NCBI GenBank assembly: GCA_020002185.1
Contig: CM034533.1
Location: 50,616,418-50,680,417 of the forward strand
Reading direction: 5' to 3'
Source of the DNA: Paraescarpia echinospica
Lineage: Eukaryota; Annelida; Polychaeta; Sabellida; Siboglinidae
Length of the DNA: 64,000 nucleotides
Made by a program: the position numbers and the translations under genes. The notes below the pieces were generated by a model. That model did no database searches, was not told where the DNA came from, and worked only from the letters and a program-made list of their open reading frames with translations. Numbering within the stretch: position 1 is the stretch's first letter; each line of letters starts with the position of its first letter. Positions 22,903 to 32,590 of this stretch are shown in pieces.

Positions 22903-23007
22903 ATCCTTGTATGTATTCGCCCTGCGAAAACAACGGAACTTGTGTCATAGTGCATCGGCACTATGAGTGCCAGTGCAAGAAAGGTTACTATGGAGAACGC
23001 TGTCAAC
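22903..23007 (+). CDS. EGF-like exon 15
   Basis: Acceptor cgtcgttAG, donor gtaagt. It is 105 bp, the shortest EGF exon, because the usual FD before the first cysteine is absent. It reads PCMYSPCENNGTC... with spacing x4, x5, x8, x1, x8 and a YYGERCQ end. NGT is a possible sequon. The final split codon begins with c. Confidence 0.88.
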
Positions 23008-23528
23008 GTAAGTGCTTTGGATTTTATTTTCTTGATCGCAGCGGTGTGGTATTTCAAGAAGGGTATCTAACATATTGGATATAGTGTTGTCAGAAACAGC
23101 ACGCCCACATATACCTTCTTAGAATCACAGAGGACATCATGCACACGCGTCCGTGCCAAGAGTAAAATAATTACCGTATTACAATAACCTGCTATGTCAC
23201 GAATGGGTAATTTTGTGGTTTACAAACGTTCTTTTTTCGTGTTATCGAGTGTCCTTGTTTTGCTGTTCCAAACATGCATATTGGCTTGCTAGGGAACCCC
23301 GTGATTATAGCGTTTCGTTAATTTTGTTTCTTAGAATTCTTCCGGTGTATCGATGTGAACACCACTCTACTCCCATTGTGTCAGGAGGGTTCTCTTCCTT
23401 TAGCGTTCTCTCTTCGTGCCACAACGATCGGTGGTTACGTGATATCCAACTCTTTGTTCACGCTAAAGCCTGGCGCATACGGCCACAATTTTCCCCAAAC
23501 CAGTGCTGCCGACAATGATTTTTGACAA

Positions 23529-23793
23529 ATGTTGGCCGTTTGGCGTGACATATTAACTCTAACAATATTGCCAACAAAGTTGCCGCATCGACCAATCAGC
23601 GTGGCGTTAGTGGTAGTTTGTTATTTTTTCTTCATCGCCGGAACACGACCAACAAACGTCGGTCGGTCATGTGCGGGCGACGAAGACAAAAACAATGGTG
23701 ATAACAATGTTGTTAACAATGTTGTTAACAGTGTTGGTAACCAGTGTTACCCTAGTATACCAGACATAACGCCACTGCACGTCCTGTTTCCAG
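23529..23793 (+). promoter_or_regulatory. Possible internal translation start with signal-peptide-like ORF joined to EGF exon 16
   Basis: An ATG at 23,529 opens a frame that runs without a stop through 23,793 into EGF exon 16 in the same reading frame. Residues about 23-41 (ISVALVVVCYFFFIAGTRP) look like a signal-peptide core or membrane segment, followed by an Asn/Asp/Val-rich linker built on aacaatgttgtt repeats. This could be an alternative first exon giving a short secreted EGF-PAN isoform, or a separate small gene. It may also be chance: the intronic AG at 23,792-23,793 is a good acceptor for the long transcript. Confidence 0.35.
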
Positions 23794-23940
23794 TCACCGA
23801 TGAAATATGTAGGAAGCAGCCTTGCTTCAACGGCGGCACTTGCACGCCGGTGGGAGGCCGTTACGACAAGGCACAACGCTACGTCGCCGTCCGCAAGTGC
23901 GTTTGTCGACAGGACCGCTCCGGCGACAGTTGCGAGAAAG
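23794..23940 (+). CDS. EGF-like exon 16 (very long third loop)
   Basis: Acceptor gtttccAG, donor gtgggt. It reads EICRKQPCFNGGTC... with spacing x4, x5, x18, x1, x8; the 18-residue Arg/Tyr/Val loop between cysteines 3 and 4 is unique in the gene. Ends SCEKG. GC content is much higher than in the 5' exons. Confidence 0.85.
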
Positions 23941-24453
23941 GTGGGTCAGTCGGGAACAAAGCATATGCGCCTGCAGCAACGACTGTTGGAGACGCGTGCG
24001 GTAAAACGAGAGTTGTGGTTCGCTTTTACGTCAATTGTCAACTTCAGGTCTACAGTGCGCCATTCTTTGTAAAATTATATCTGTAGCGACATGACACGTG
24101 AACATTTACCCTATATCTAACTATAATTTCTCCCATGTAAGTATGGTGTTGTAGTTATCGTGGTTATTTTTATTTTATTTTTGTTTGTTCATATCAATCA
24201 ACCTTATATAAAGTTATGTCAAATTTACTTTTATTATTTCTTTACATGTAAGAACCAACTTAGCTTAGGGCGCGTAATTAGTACAATAATTCCGTGCATC
24301 TTCGTTTGTTCGCACTTCAGTAAATAGAATACCCATCATAATAAAACATACACGCGATTGGTATATGTATACAGCTTGTTAACTTCGTATTTCAACCATA
24401 CAGTTCGTGTTGCCCCATGCCGACCCAAAGTGGTCTTCTTTCTACATCCGCAG

Positions 24454-24728
24454 TATGCACTCCCACATTCGAGGCGTTCCCGAATAAGCACGTGCGGGGC
24501 GGTTACTACAGAATGGTCCTCGACCTGCAGAAATGCAAGGAGACTTGCCTGAAGAAGCCCAAGACTTGTTCCGGTGTCGACTATTTCCCCGGCATCTGTT
24601 TCATTCACTATAACCACTGGAACCGTCCGCTGTTGCCGGCCATCGGCAGTATCTACTACAAGATGGTGCCGTGTGTCCAGCCGAGATACCGCCACATAAT
24701 GCCACAGATCATCTCCGGAGTTAACTGA
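24454..24728 (+). CDS. PAN/apple-like terminal exon with stop
   Basis: Acceptor tctacatccgcAG at 24,452-24,453 after a pyrimidine-rich run; phase-1 entry gives VCTPTFEAFPNK. It then reads YYRMVLDLQKCKETC, KTCSGVDYFPGICFIHY, and SIYYKMVPC before a 17-residue tail and TGA. The C...C..C......C.....C....C layout with an S/L-x-x-KC-x-x-x-C helix fits the PAN fold, which mediates protein or carbohydrate binding. An earlier AG at 24,403 would enter another frame and hit a stop. The PAN call rests on pattern only. Confidence 0.75.
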
Positions 24729-24858
24729 GAAAAGATGGACGTGTAGCGAGACATTTGGGATAGGGACTTGTGAATGGCATGTTCACACTAAACACACTTG
24801 CATAGACTTTGTTGTGCTGCTTTGACCGTACGTGGTCGAGGTTTAGTTTTGGTCACAT

Positions 24859-24864
24859 ATTAAA
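24859..24864 (+). other. Candidate polyadenylation signal ATTAAA
   Basis: ATTAAA lies 131 bases after the stop codon of the EGF/PAN gene. It is the common variant of AATAAA; no AATAAA was seen between it and the stop. Confidence 0.4.
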
Positions 24865-25310
24865 AAATGTTAATGTTGCTTGCAAGTTGTCGTTTTGTAG
24901 ATATTAATGGCGACTAACATATATAATAATTAATCTGGCTACCTGGCGATGCCCCGGGGTAAAAAAAGTCCTGCATTACCCTCCTTAACAACGTGACAGA
25001 TGTCCAATACTTCCCCTTGTCGTCAGATGTCATCATGTCCGACAGTTGCGAAGTGCTGAAGGTCTGGCTCAGCGCACCCCCCACCCGGTATTCACCAAGA
25101 AAGTACAGATCAGTTCTTAAATAGCACAGTATTCAGTCTTAGGGACTGCTCAAAGCGCTTTACATTTTATTCCCTGGCAGACCTGTTCAATCAAACACCA
25201 TGTTGACTTCTTAGTGATGCATTTAGCCATACTGCAATTAATGCGCGAAGACTATTCGTACACAAATATCCACCACTGTCTAAAGCCAGGTACTCAAAGA
25301 GTAATCATGA
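24865..25310. other. Intergenic, unassigned
   Basis: Holds a gcgatgccccgggg block at about 24,949-24,962 that recurs inverted near 39,780-39,800, possibly repeat termini. Otherwise nothing recognised. Confidence 0.35.
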
Positions 25311-26010
25311 ACTAACTATTGCAGGGAATGTTAATATAAGCTTACTCAAAGTAATTGAAAATGATATTTATAGTAATTTGTTGATACCTTATCACCACAA
25401 TGGCTTTATCCCCAAATAACTCTTCCCAGTAGATTTACAAGAACACATGGAACCCTCATAGCCAACTTTTTCCTATAAACTTGGTCAAGTTGTATTAGAA
25501 AGTACGGCAGGGATATTAATTAAATGATTCTCTGATCATCAACCAGACTTGATGATTCTAGACATTACCCAAAAGACAGAACCTCCTCCTAAATATGTAA
25601 AAATTAATATATTAAGCACAGAGGCAATGCAGAACAGTAGACATAAAATTGAATCAGACGAAATTTACAGTAAACGTAATAAAATCCCAAATGTTATTCC
25701 AAATTTAAATTATGATATATAAAGAGATTTTACGGTCTATAAATAAGCACATGCCAAGCAAATTAGTAAAATCTGATAAACATATATGTATAACAAATCT
25801 AAATGGATTACTCAGAGTTTGCTCAAGTCAATTAGGAACCGAGATAAACTTTAAAAGTAACCCAAATTCACCAAACTATGAAACAAATAACATTAACCTT
25901 AAAACGTGGAATAATGGAATATTAAAGAAAAATACTCGTGCTGCAAAACAAACCTATTTTGAATCATGTTTAATGGGTACAGAAATGATATAAGAAATAC
26001 TTGGACAATA
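25310..26010 (+). pseudogene. LINE fragment (endonuclease C-terminus to RT linker)
   Basis: Plus-strand translation gives NVNISLLKVIENDIYSN, YKLGQVVLESTAGILIK followed by SDHQP (a DHxP-type endonuclease motif), and then a linker KHMPSKLVKSDKH, LRSI, KKNTRAAKQTYFES. These match the region between endonuclease and RT in CR1/L2-group LINEs. Frameshifts and stops are scattered throughout and no RT motifs follow. It could derive from the same family as the minus-strand RT at 36,097-37,250. Confidence 0.65.
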
Positions 26011-26157
26011 ATAAATGATTTTATTGTGCCAGATGTGTGTACAAATGCATTGCGATCCCAGTACATACGGTACATTTCACAAGTAAATTAATTTCAACCA
26101 ATATATAAATTACGTACAATAATATATTCTTTGACAGTAACATCTCCTAACCTAACA

Positions 26158-26446
26158 GGTCAGGAGAGGAGACCAGAAGCTCACGAAGCGCAATGTCGTG
26201 TACTCTGGAGAAAGAAATGTGGTGAAGGCGTTTCTTCACCAGAAGCCGAGGTCAGACTCTGATGAAAATAAACTTAAGGAAAATCCGACGGTAGTAGTCG
26301 AGACGACGTTAGCCGTTGTGAGAAGTAGCAAGACAGATACGCGTGTCCCCAAAAACGTCGACCTCGACGGGGCGACACAATCACAGCAGAAGAACAGAAA
26401 AAACCTCCGAATAAATTCGAGAAATGAAGTCGTGCATGCATTATAA
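26158..26446 (+). CDS. Unrecognised Lys/Arg/Glu-rich ORF, possible terminal exon or element ORF
   Basis: Directly after a ctaacctaacAG acceptor-like sequence the frame is open for about 95 codons to TAA at 26,444-26,446. Codon choice and composition look coding (basic, with KPRSDSDENKLKEN and QQKNRKNLRI segments). No known domain is seen. It lies just downstream of a LINE fragment, so a retroelement ORF1 remnant is as likely as a host exon. Confidence 0.3.
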
Positions 26447-26873
26447 TTATATATGTAACTTGGGCTCATTTGCTTGTATATTACCACGGCAATGAACGTT
26501 TTTGAGGGGCATTCATCCTCAAAAACTTATTCAGAAATAACAACTGTATGTGTGATTGTTTAAATGTCAAGAATCGTTAGTAATAATGCTACTTTACTTA
26601 AAAAGGTTGTTTTGAGGAAGGGTATTGAGATAGGACTTCATAAATGTCCAATAAATCGATTTATTTGGTTACCTATAATTTATACAACACAATACAATAC
26701 AATTTTATTCATCCCTACAAGGGCAATTTCATTGTTGTTTGGGCGGGCAAACGACAGTGTACCTGAATTAATTGTGAGTGAATAGATGATATAAAAGGAT
26801 TCCAACAATGGAAAGTTCCAACGCCAGAGATCCTCTGGGAGCACTTTTGTGTGCTCAACACCAACTTGCTGAC
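26447..26873. other. No gene recognised
   Basis: AT-rich sequence between the ORF above and the first sushi exon. The minus-strand frame that continues past the sushi exon (to 26,715) shows no domain. Confidence 0.4.
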
Positions 26874-27046
26874 ACACTTTGGAGGTACCCCGCTCCACGT
26901 GCCATTTTCCCCGCACGTGCGCACCTCATCTCCTCCGGCAAACTTGTATCCATGATGACAAAAGTAGGTGACACGAGACTGGTACGTCAGAGATGAGACA
27001 TTGTAGTTTGTCAACGGATTCAGTTCTGGGGTCGGGCAGGTGGATT
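26874..27046 (-). CDS. Sushi (CCP) domain exon
   Basis: On the minus strand an acceptor tcatccAG precedes STCPTPELNPLTNY..., VTYFCHHGYKF, VRTCGENGTWSGVPPKC. The four cysteines, GYKF and the Trp before the last cysteine are the classic sushi/complement-control pattern. The acceptor fits phase 1, but no good phase-1 donor follows the last cysteine, so the 3' border is uncertain or mutated. It is convergent with the EGF gene. Confidence 0.75.
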
Positions 27047-27639
27047 CTGGATGAACCCAGAGATGATATTATGAAATTAGCATACACCTGCCAATGTAGC
27101 AAGTCAGGGACAGCCGTTATTACTATTGCAATGTGCTGATTTTAAAATCGTAAGTGGCACCCTCTGGGAAGTGCCTCATATAGTTTGTGCCGTGAAAAAA
27201 GGAAATAACTCTAAATAACTCCATTTGGGCTTTTTGAAATACATTACCAGTTTGGTACATGTGTGGTCAGTGGTCAAAGGACGCAAATAAACAAAGATAA
27301 AGGCAAGTGGACCGCGGCACCTCAGAGGAGGAACACTTACGATAGTTCAAAATGTTTGTGTTGCCCTCACACATGCACCCACACACATACACATTTTACA
27401 ATTTCACACATTAATTCCAGTGAACAAATTCACAGTCTTCATTACCAATTCCTTGGACCTCGTCAATATAATATGATGCAAATCCCTTCCATTCCTGTCT
27501 TCATAACACTGCGAGTAATAGCAGACAAAGTAAACAAACGAAACAACCAAACATACAACTGTTTGGATCTGTGTAGTCTCTGACAGTATTATGTAACGGA
27601 ACTAAATTGTGCACGCACAACAAGAGAACACGAGTCTAC

Positions 27640-27816
27640 CTTTGCCCGTGTTCTCGACTGCCTCCCAGAGTCCACGCTCCATACAGACGAGTGTGTTCTG
27701 CAAACCATCTTGGTGGTAGCCAGTCTCGCACGTGTACGTCGCTTCATCCAGGTAACTCAACCCTGTTGTCTTGCTCCGGGCATTGTCAAATGTTGGCGGT
27801 TGTCCACAAGTCACTC
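27640..27816 (-). CDS. Second sushi-like exon, missing the last cysteine
   Basis: Minus strand, acceptor atacttcAG, donor gtagac: 177 bp, divisible by three, phase 1 at both ends. It reads VTCGQPPTFDNAR, ATYTCETGYHQ, LVCMERGLWEAVENTG. Three of four sushi cysteines and the Trp are present; the fourth cysteine after the Trp is absent. It lies upstream of the other sushi exon on the same strand, so both probably belong to one gene whose other exons I cannot identify. Confidence 0.65.
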
Positions 27817-28318
27817 CTGAAGTATTTCACAAACACCAATGCTATACACAGTTTTGGTATTGGAAATGTTAACTACACAATCAATTTTTATTCTCTTCAG
27901 TTTGACTCCATCGGTGGATTTTGCAATTTAATTTTTGATTTCACCGACATTCAATCATTGCTTAATCTAATATTTTATTGCTGACATAATGGTTTTACTA
28001 AGTTCACTGAGGTTAACCAACACTTATTGTCAATCGTATATTTGGCATCTCTTGGTTGCATTAAGTACAATTTTTTGAAATGCATGTTTAAACATTGAGT
28101 AATTTAAACTTGCAGTTTATAATTAACTAAACCCCCTAAACCACACTATGCCTGCGTATATCTATTGGCATAGTACACTGGCAGAGATTCTGTAAAGACC
28201 AGTTCTCTTTCGTCATTTTTACGTCGATGTCAGGTGACAATGTGCGGCACAATAATGTGCAAGTAAATTGTATGTAAGTTCAGCTGAGCAATGTGTACAC
28301 GGTGCGACCTGGATCTTA

Positions 28319-28408
28319 AATTGCACCACCCCCAATTGCGCAACCCCCAGTTGCACCCCAATTGCGCAACCCCCAGTTGCACCACCCCCAATTGCGCAAC
28401 CCCAAATG
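28319..28408. repeat. Minisatellite of ttgcaccaccccc / aattgcgcaaccccc units
   Basis: Alternating blocks of about 14-16 bp (ttgcaccacccccaattgcg type) repeat about six times. Open frames rich in Gly/Cys/Leu on the minus strand come from the repeat. Confidence 0.85.
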
Positions 28409-28611
28409 CAGTGACCAAATGCATATGCAATCTGATTGGTCATTAAAAAGAATTCTCGGTAACCGAGATAGGACCCGCTCCATTCGGCAGATAGCGCGGC
28501 TTGCGTCGATGTTTGACGTCAAAATTACAAGTCATGGAATAATGACAAAGTATCTTACCCCGTCTCATATTTGTTTACAAGTGACGTGTGTTGACCTATT
28601 GCGCTTGCAGA

Positions 28612-28684
28612 ATTCAAGCTTGCTGGTGACGTGTCGGAAGACTCAATGGCCTCATCGGCATAGGAAGTGTTTTGTTAAAACTGG
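28612..28684 (+). CDS. Possible short exon, low support
   Basis: A gcgcttgcAG acceptor and a gtaagt donor bracket 73 open bases reading NSSLLVTCRKTQWPHRHRKC.... The C...W...C spacing vaguely recalls the end of a sushi domain, but it is on the strand opposite to the sushi exons. Phase is 0 in, 1 out. It could be chance. Confidence 0.2.
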
Positions 28685-28837
28685 TAAGTCTTACTCCTTT
28701 CAGTTTTATAATTTTCTGTTCATGTGAGCACTTCAGAGGGTAACTATACCCCCTAGGTTGGTGGCAATCCTCATTCATCAGTGGTTTCGAAGGTAATATG
28801 GTTTTGTTATCTTGAAGACGAAATGGCATTAAAAGTA

Positions 28838-28907
28838 AGATAGATAGATAGGCAGGCAGGCGGGCGGTCGAGCGGGCGGGCAGGCAGGCAGGCAGGCAGA
28901 TAGATAA
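28838..28907. repeat. (GATA)n/(GGCA)n compound microsatellite
   Basis: Runs of gata and ggca/ggcg tetranucleotides. Confidence 0.95.
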
Positions 28908-30260
28908 ATGTATTTATTTTCCCAATATTGTACAATACAAAGTAGTAATACAAATAATACATACATATAAATCTTTAATTAGGGAGGTCAGACCGATTTA
29001 CCTTTCCTTCTGACAGCATAGGAGACAGGGGTCCCAGTTTTGTGGCCTTAGTTTACTATCATGCATTCTACCTGTTCGTTTGTGAATTTTCTTATGTTGT
29101 AATAATGTCAATGGGTGTATCTGCGCTGAAAAATCTTTTGGCGGTGTTTATGAGCGGTAATGATTTTACTCTCGGTGTCGCAGTTTGGTTTTCTTGATAT
29201 ATGCGTGCGGTCATCTTGGATCACGTTGACAAGCCCCACCTATCAAACTGATTTGCGAGATTATGCTAATGAGTACGTCCATATTGAAATGTGGTGAAGA
29301 AAGAGGAAATTCAAAGGAACATTAATATGAAAATATCATGGTAATCCGTTGATACAAAGTTGTAGTAATTATGAATTTAAAATGGCTTATGTTTGACGAT
29401 GTTTTATGAGTATTTAGTTAGGCAAATTCAGCGGAATGCATGTACAGAAGGGTAAAGAATTGTGTCGACGATAATGTGATTACAGTGATGGCTTACCAAT
29501 TGATAACACAAACATGCTTCAGGTCCGTTTATGGAACCCCTATCTCAAAAGACATCGCCATTTTGCCTTCTTCCCCGTACGCTCGGTGCGCGCAGTGCAT
29601 CGTGGTATACAATGCACTCGGATAGCGACGTGATCGACAGCGGGTGACTTTGATTAATACTGCCAAGTACCCATGCCTGCACCTGAGTAATTCATTGCTG
29701 CCATGTTTAATGTAACTGATTTATATTTACATTAATATTAATTTATTTACTTGTATTCTTGGTATTATGTTAGCCTAATTATAAATTGTTTGAGCTATTT
29801 AGCGTATACATAATATTGTGTGTTGGTTACATTATGACAAATTTATGAAAATTAAAGTTTGAATTCATTTATTGTAGTATTATTTGTTTATAAAATTATA
29901 TTATACACGGCTTAATTTCATTATGTATGTCATTATTGGAGTATTATTTGATGACCATTTAAGTTAAAACTATGCTTGAGTTCTGAGTATGTTACTTGTA
30001 CATTGTTAATAAATTATTTCGTATCGTTATAAGTTATTTTGATATAGGGCCTACTATATATAGATTTAATATGTATATACCAGTTTTCTTTTTTATGTTT
30101 AAAATTACAGATTCAAATTATATCTTTTTAGTTGTTGCTATATATTATACATAAAATATACATTAAATAAACATTATGACTTATTGTATTAATTGAATAT
30201 AATCATTGACAAATAAATATACTAGTAGGCCCTATTGTTAATGATGACAATGGGTTTAAC
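28908..30260. other. AT-rich intergenic sequence
   Basis: No exon, domain or mobile-element motif seen; very AT-rich from about 29,690 onwards. Confidence 0.5.
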
Positions 30261-30470
30261 CACAGAATATTACAAGTTAATTGGTTTGTCAATTGTAGCA
30301 GTTATGGGCTTTGCCCAATATAACAAGTGTTGTGTAATGGGGGACTATTATTGGCATTTTGTGCCACAGCGTATTACGAGTTAATTGGCTTGTCAATCAT
30401 AGCAGTTATTGGCTTTGCCCAATATAACAACAAGTATTGTGTAATGCGAGACTATTATTGTTATTTTGTG
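30261..30470. repeat. 104-bp tandem duplication
   Basis: Units from 30,261 and 30,365 both run from cacag...tattac-agttaattgg through ggctttgcccaatataacaa to a gactattattg...ttttgtg end, with a few substitutions and a 3-base indel. Confidence 0.9.
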
Positions 30471-30716
30471 TTTCTAATCCACAGCCCAATCAACAATACA
30501 TTTCATGTGATTACGTCATACAGTAGTTTTAATGTTTTGAAGATAGAACCACACTGATCATCTTTGCTCAGTTGCTGTGTCGTGTTCATGATTTAATGGT
30601 ATTGTAATGCATGGTGTGTGTATATTTACTTTTTTATGTATGTATTTATTGTTACGTGTAAGTTTATATTGGTCTTCTTTATAGATAGCAAAAGACTCAA
30701 ACGATAAAAAGTGATG

Positions 30717-31215
30717 TTCTTGTGATTTATGTACAAAATCAGATCCGTCAGAAAACGTTTGGAAACAGTCATGAAATTTGGAACTTTGCAAAACTGTAGT
30801 TTCCTTAATTTTGCACTTAGCTACATGAAATGAATAGCATTCTTATAATGACCACTATGTGGGAAGATATTAAAAAAAATTGTTCTTGTGACTTATATAT
30901 GCAAAATCAGATCCGCCGGAAAATTGTCAAAACAAATCATGAAATTAGAAAATTACAAAACTGCAATTTCTTTAATATTTCATTATGAAACAAGCACTAT
31001 TGCACTTCAAGTAGTGACTATTATCAGGGGAAATAATTTAACAAATTCTTGTGATAGATGTGCAAAATTAGATCTGTCAGAAAACCGTCAAAAATGTTAT
31101 GAAATTCGAAATTTTACCAAGCTGTAGTTTTTTTAATATCTCACTTAGATACATGAAACAAGTACCATTGCACTTCTTACAGTAATGATATGAGGGAAAA
31201 ATTGAAGAAAAAAAA
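30717..31215. repeat. Three diverged tandem units of about 165 bp
   Basis: Units start near 30,717, 30,883 and 31,046 with ttcttgtga, then a tgcaaaat-agatc block, gaaaa-gtcaaaa, a catgaaatt block, a cttagatacatgaaa-like block and a ttgcacttc end. They differ by many substitutions, so the array is old. The period is close to nucleosome-repeat size. Confidence 0.8.
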
Positions 31216-31334
31216 TGACGAAACCAAATTTTGGTCCGACCACCCTACTTTAATGTAACAATGTAACGCACCAGTTATTTAGATTAAGTTTGTACAATAT
31301 TTTGTGTAGGAGACACCTATTATGACTTCGTAAG

Positions 31335-32590
31335 TTATTGTCGCCGATATTGGCAGTGACTATGATCTTGTGCTCACAACCGTCAAATTGAGGCTGAAAA
31401 CAAAGCACTTTCAAAGAAATCTTCGCATTCGAATTGACCTTGAAAAACTCAAAGACCCGAAAATCGCAGAAAGGTTTCAGGCACAGATGGGCGGGAAGTT
31501 TGCAGTCCTCAGCTGCCTGGACAGCGATGTCAACACCCTCGCTGGGGATCTCAAAGAGGTGTTACTAGAAACAGCTGACGAGGTGCTTGAGAAGCAGAGG
31601 ATTTGATAGAATCTGGCATGATGGATTGTGGCAGGTCCTCAGAGGTTACAACGTAGAGGAAGGGCTGATACAAGTCATAGATACACTGTACAAAGATGCC
31701 AGCAGCGCAGTCCTCATGAACAACCAAGTCGGGGATTTCTTTAGAACAACAGTTGGCGTCCGACAAGGATGCTTGCTCTTCCCAGTGCTCTTCAATATAT
31801 TCATGGAGAAGATCATGCAGGACACCCTACTCAACCACCATTGCACCATCTCCATCGGTGGCAGGTCCGTCTCTGACCTTCGCTTCGCTGACGACATCGA
31901 TCTCGTGGCCGGCAGCAATGACGAACTTCAAAGCCTTACCAGCAGATTGGTCCAGAGTGCAGAGGCTTACGGCATGGAGGTCAACACAGAGAAGAGCAAA
32001 GTCATGGTTAACAGCACAAGCAACATCAGAGCAGACATCATCATGAATGATGAAAAGATAGAAGAAGTCAGCAGCTTTAAATACCTAGGAGCGACTTTGT
32101 CTACGGATGGTAACTGCTTCACAGAAATATATATCAGGATCGCCTCAGCAACGGCAGTCATGGCAAGATTGGAGAAGATCTGGAGAAGTAATAATATACG
32201 CTTCACAACCAAGTATAGCCTGTTCAGATCACTTGTACTATCCATGTTTCTAGATGTGAGACGTGGACTCCTTGCTAAGGATGAGAAAAAGATCAAAGCA
32301 TTCGAGACCAAGTGCTTGGGAAAGATGCTTCGCATCTCCTACATGGAGCATAAGACCAATGAATATGTGCGGAGAAAGGTCACATCCCTGCAAGACCCTC
32401 TACTAGCAACTACCAAGAGAAGGAAACTGACAGAGTCAGTCAGTGTCAGAGGAAGAGTTGGATGGACAATGTTATGGAATGGACGGCCATCTCCGTGCCA
32501 CAGCTCCTCATCACAGCCACTGACAGGCAGGAATGGCGGAACATCACATTTGCATATGTCCCCCCGACGACCACGTCGGTAAGTAAGTAA
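31335..32590 (+). pseudogene. RTE-like LINE, 5'-truncated with internal deletion
   Basis: The element starts in the endonuclease C-terminus (GSDYDLVL at about 31,345) and the linker (RIRIDLEKLKDPKIAERFQ, ETADEVLEKQR). At about 31,600 it jumps straight to RT palm sequence GFDRIWHDGLWQVLR, so the RT fingers are missing. Then come TTVGVRQGCLL and the catalytic LRFADDIDLV at about 31,875-31,905, and KYLGATLSTDGN. One late frameshift near 32,460 moves the C-terminus to another frame (WMDNVMEWTAISVPQLL) ending at TAA near 32,589. The family is RTE-like by resemblance; the clade is not certain. Confidence 0.8.

Larger units (their letters stand above)
2933..24728 (+). other. Multi-exon gene: 16 EGF + chitin-binding type 2 + PAN, 5' end outside window
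   Basis: Eighteen exons can be read on the plus strand, each bounded by AG and GT: EGF 1-14, one CBM14-type exon, EGF 15-16 and a terminal PAN-like exon with TGA at 24,726-24,728. Internal exon lengths are 105-219 bp, all divisible by three, with phase-1 introns at every border. Joining codons across introns gives no stop (for example g+aa, g+tg, a+cc). The EGF modules mostly begin FDPCR or LDPCR and lack the D-x-D/N-E calcium-binding start. No transmembrane segment is seen, so the product is probably secreted or matrix-bound. The signal peptide must lie upstream unless the internal start at 23,529 is used. The gene name is not recognised. Confidence 0.85.

Noticed and set aside
24358..24552. 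Alternative entry to the terminal exon from the AG at 24,403
   Set aside because: That frame stops early and shows no PAN cysteines; the AG at 24,453 gives the phase-1 PAN frame.
28219..28522. Gly/Cys/Leu-rich minus-strand ORFs
   Set aside because: Generated by the ttgcaccaccccc minisatellite.
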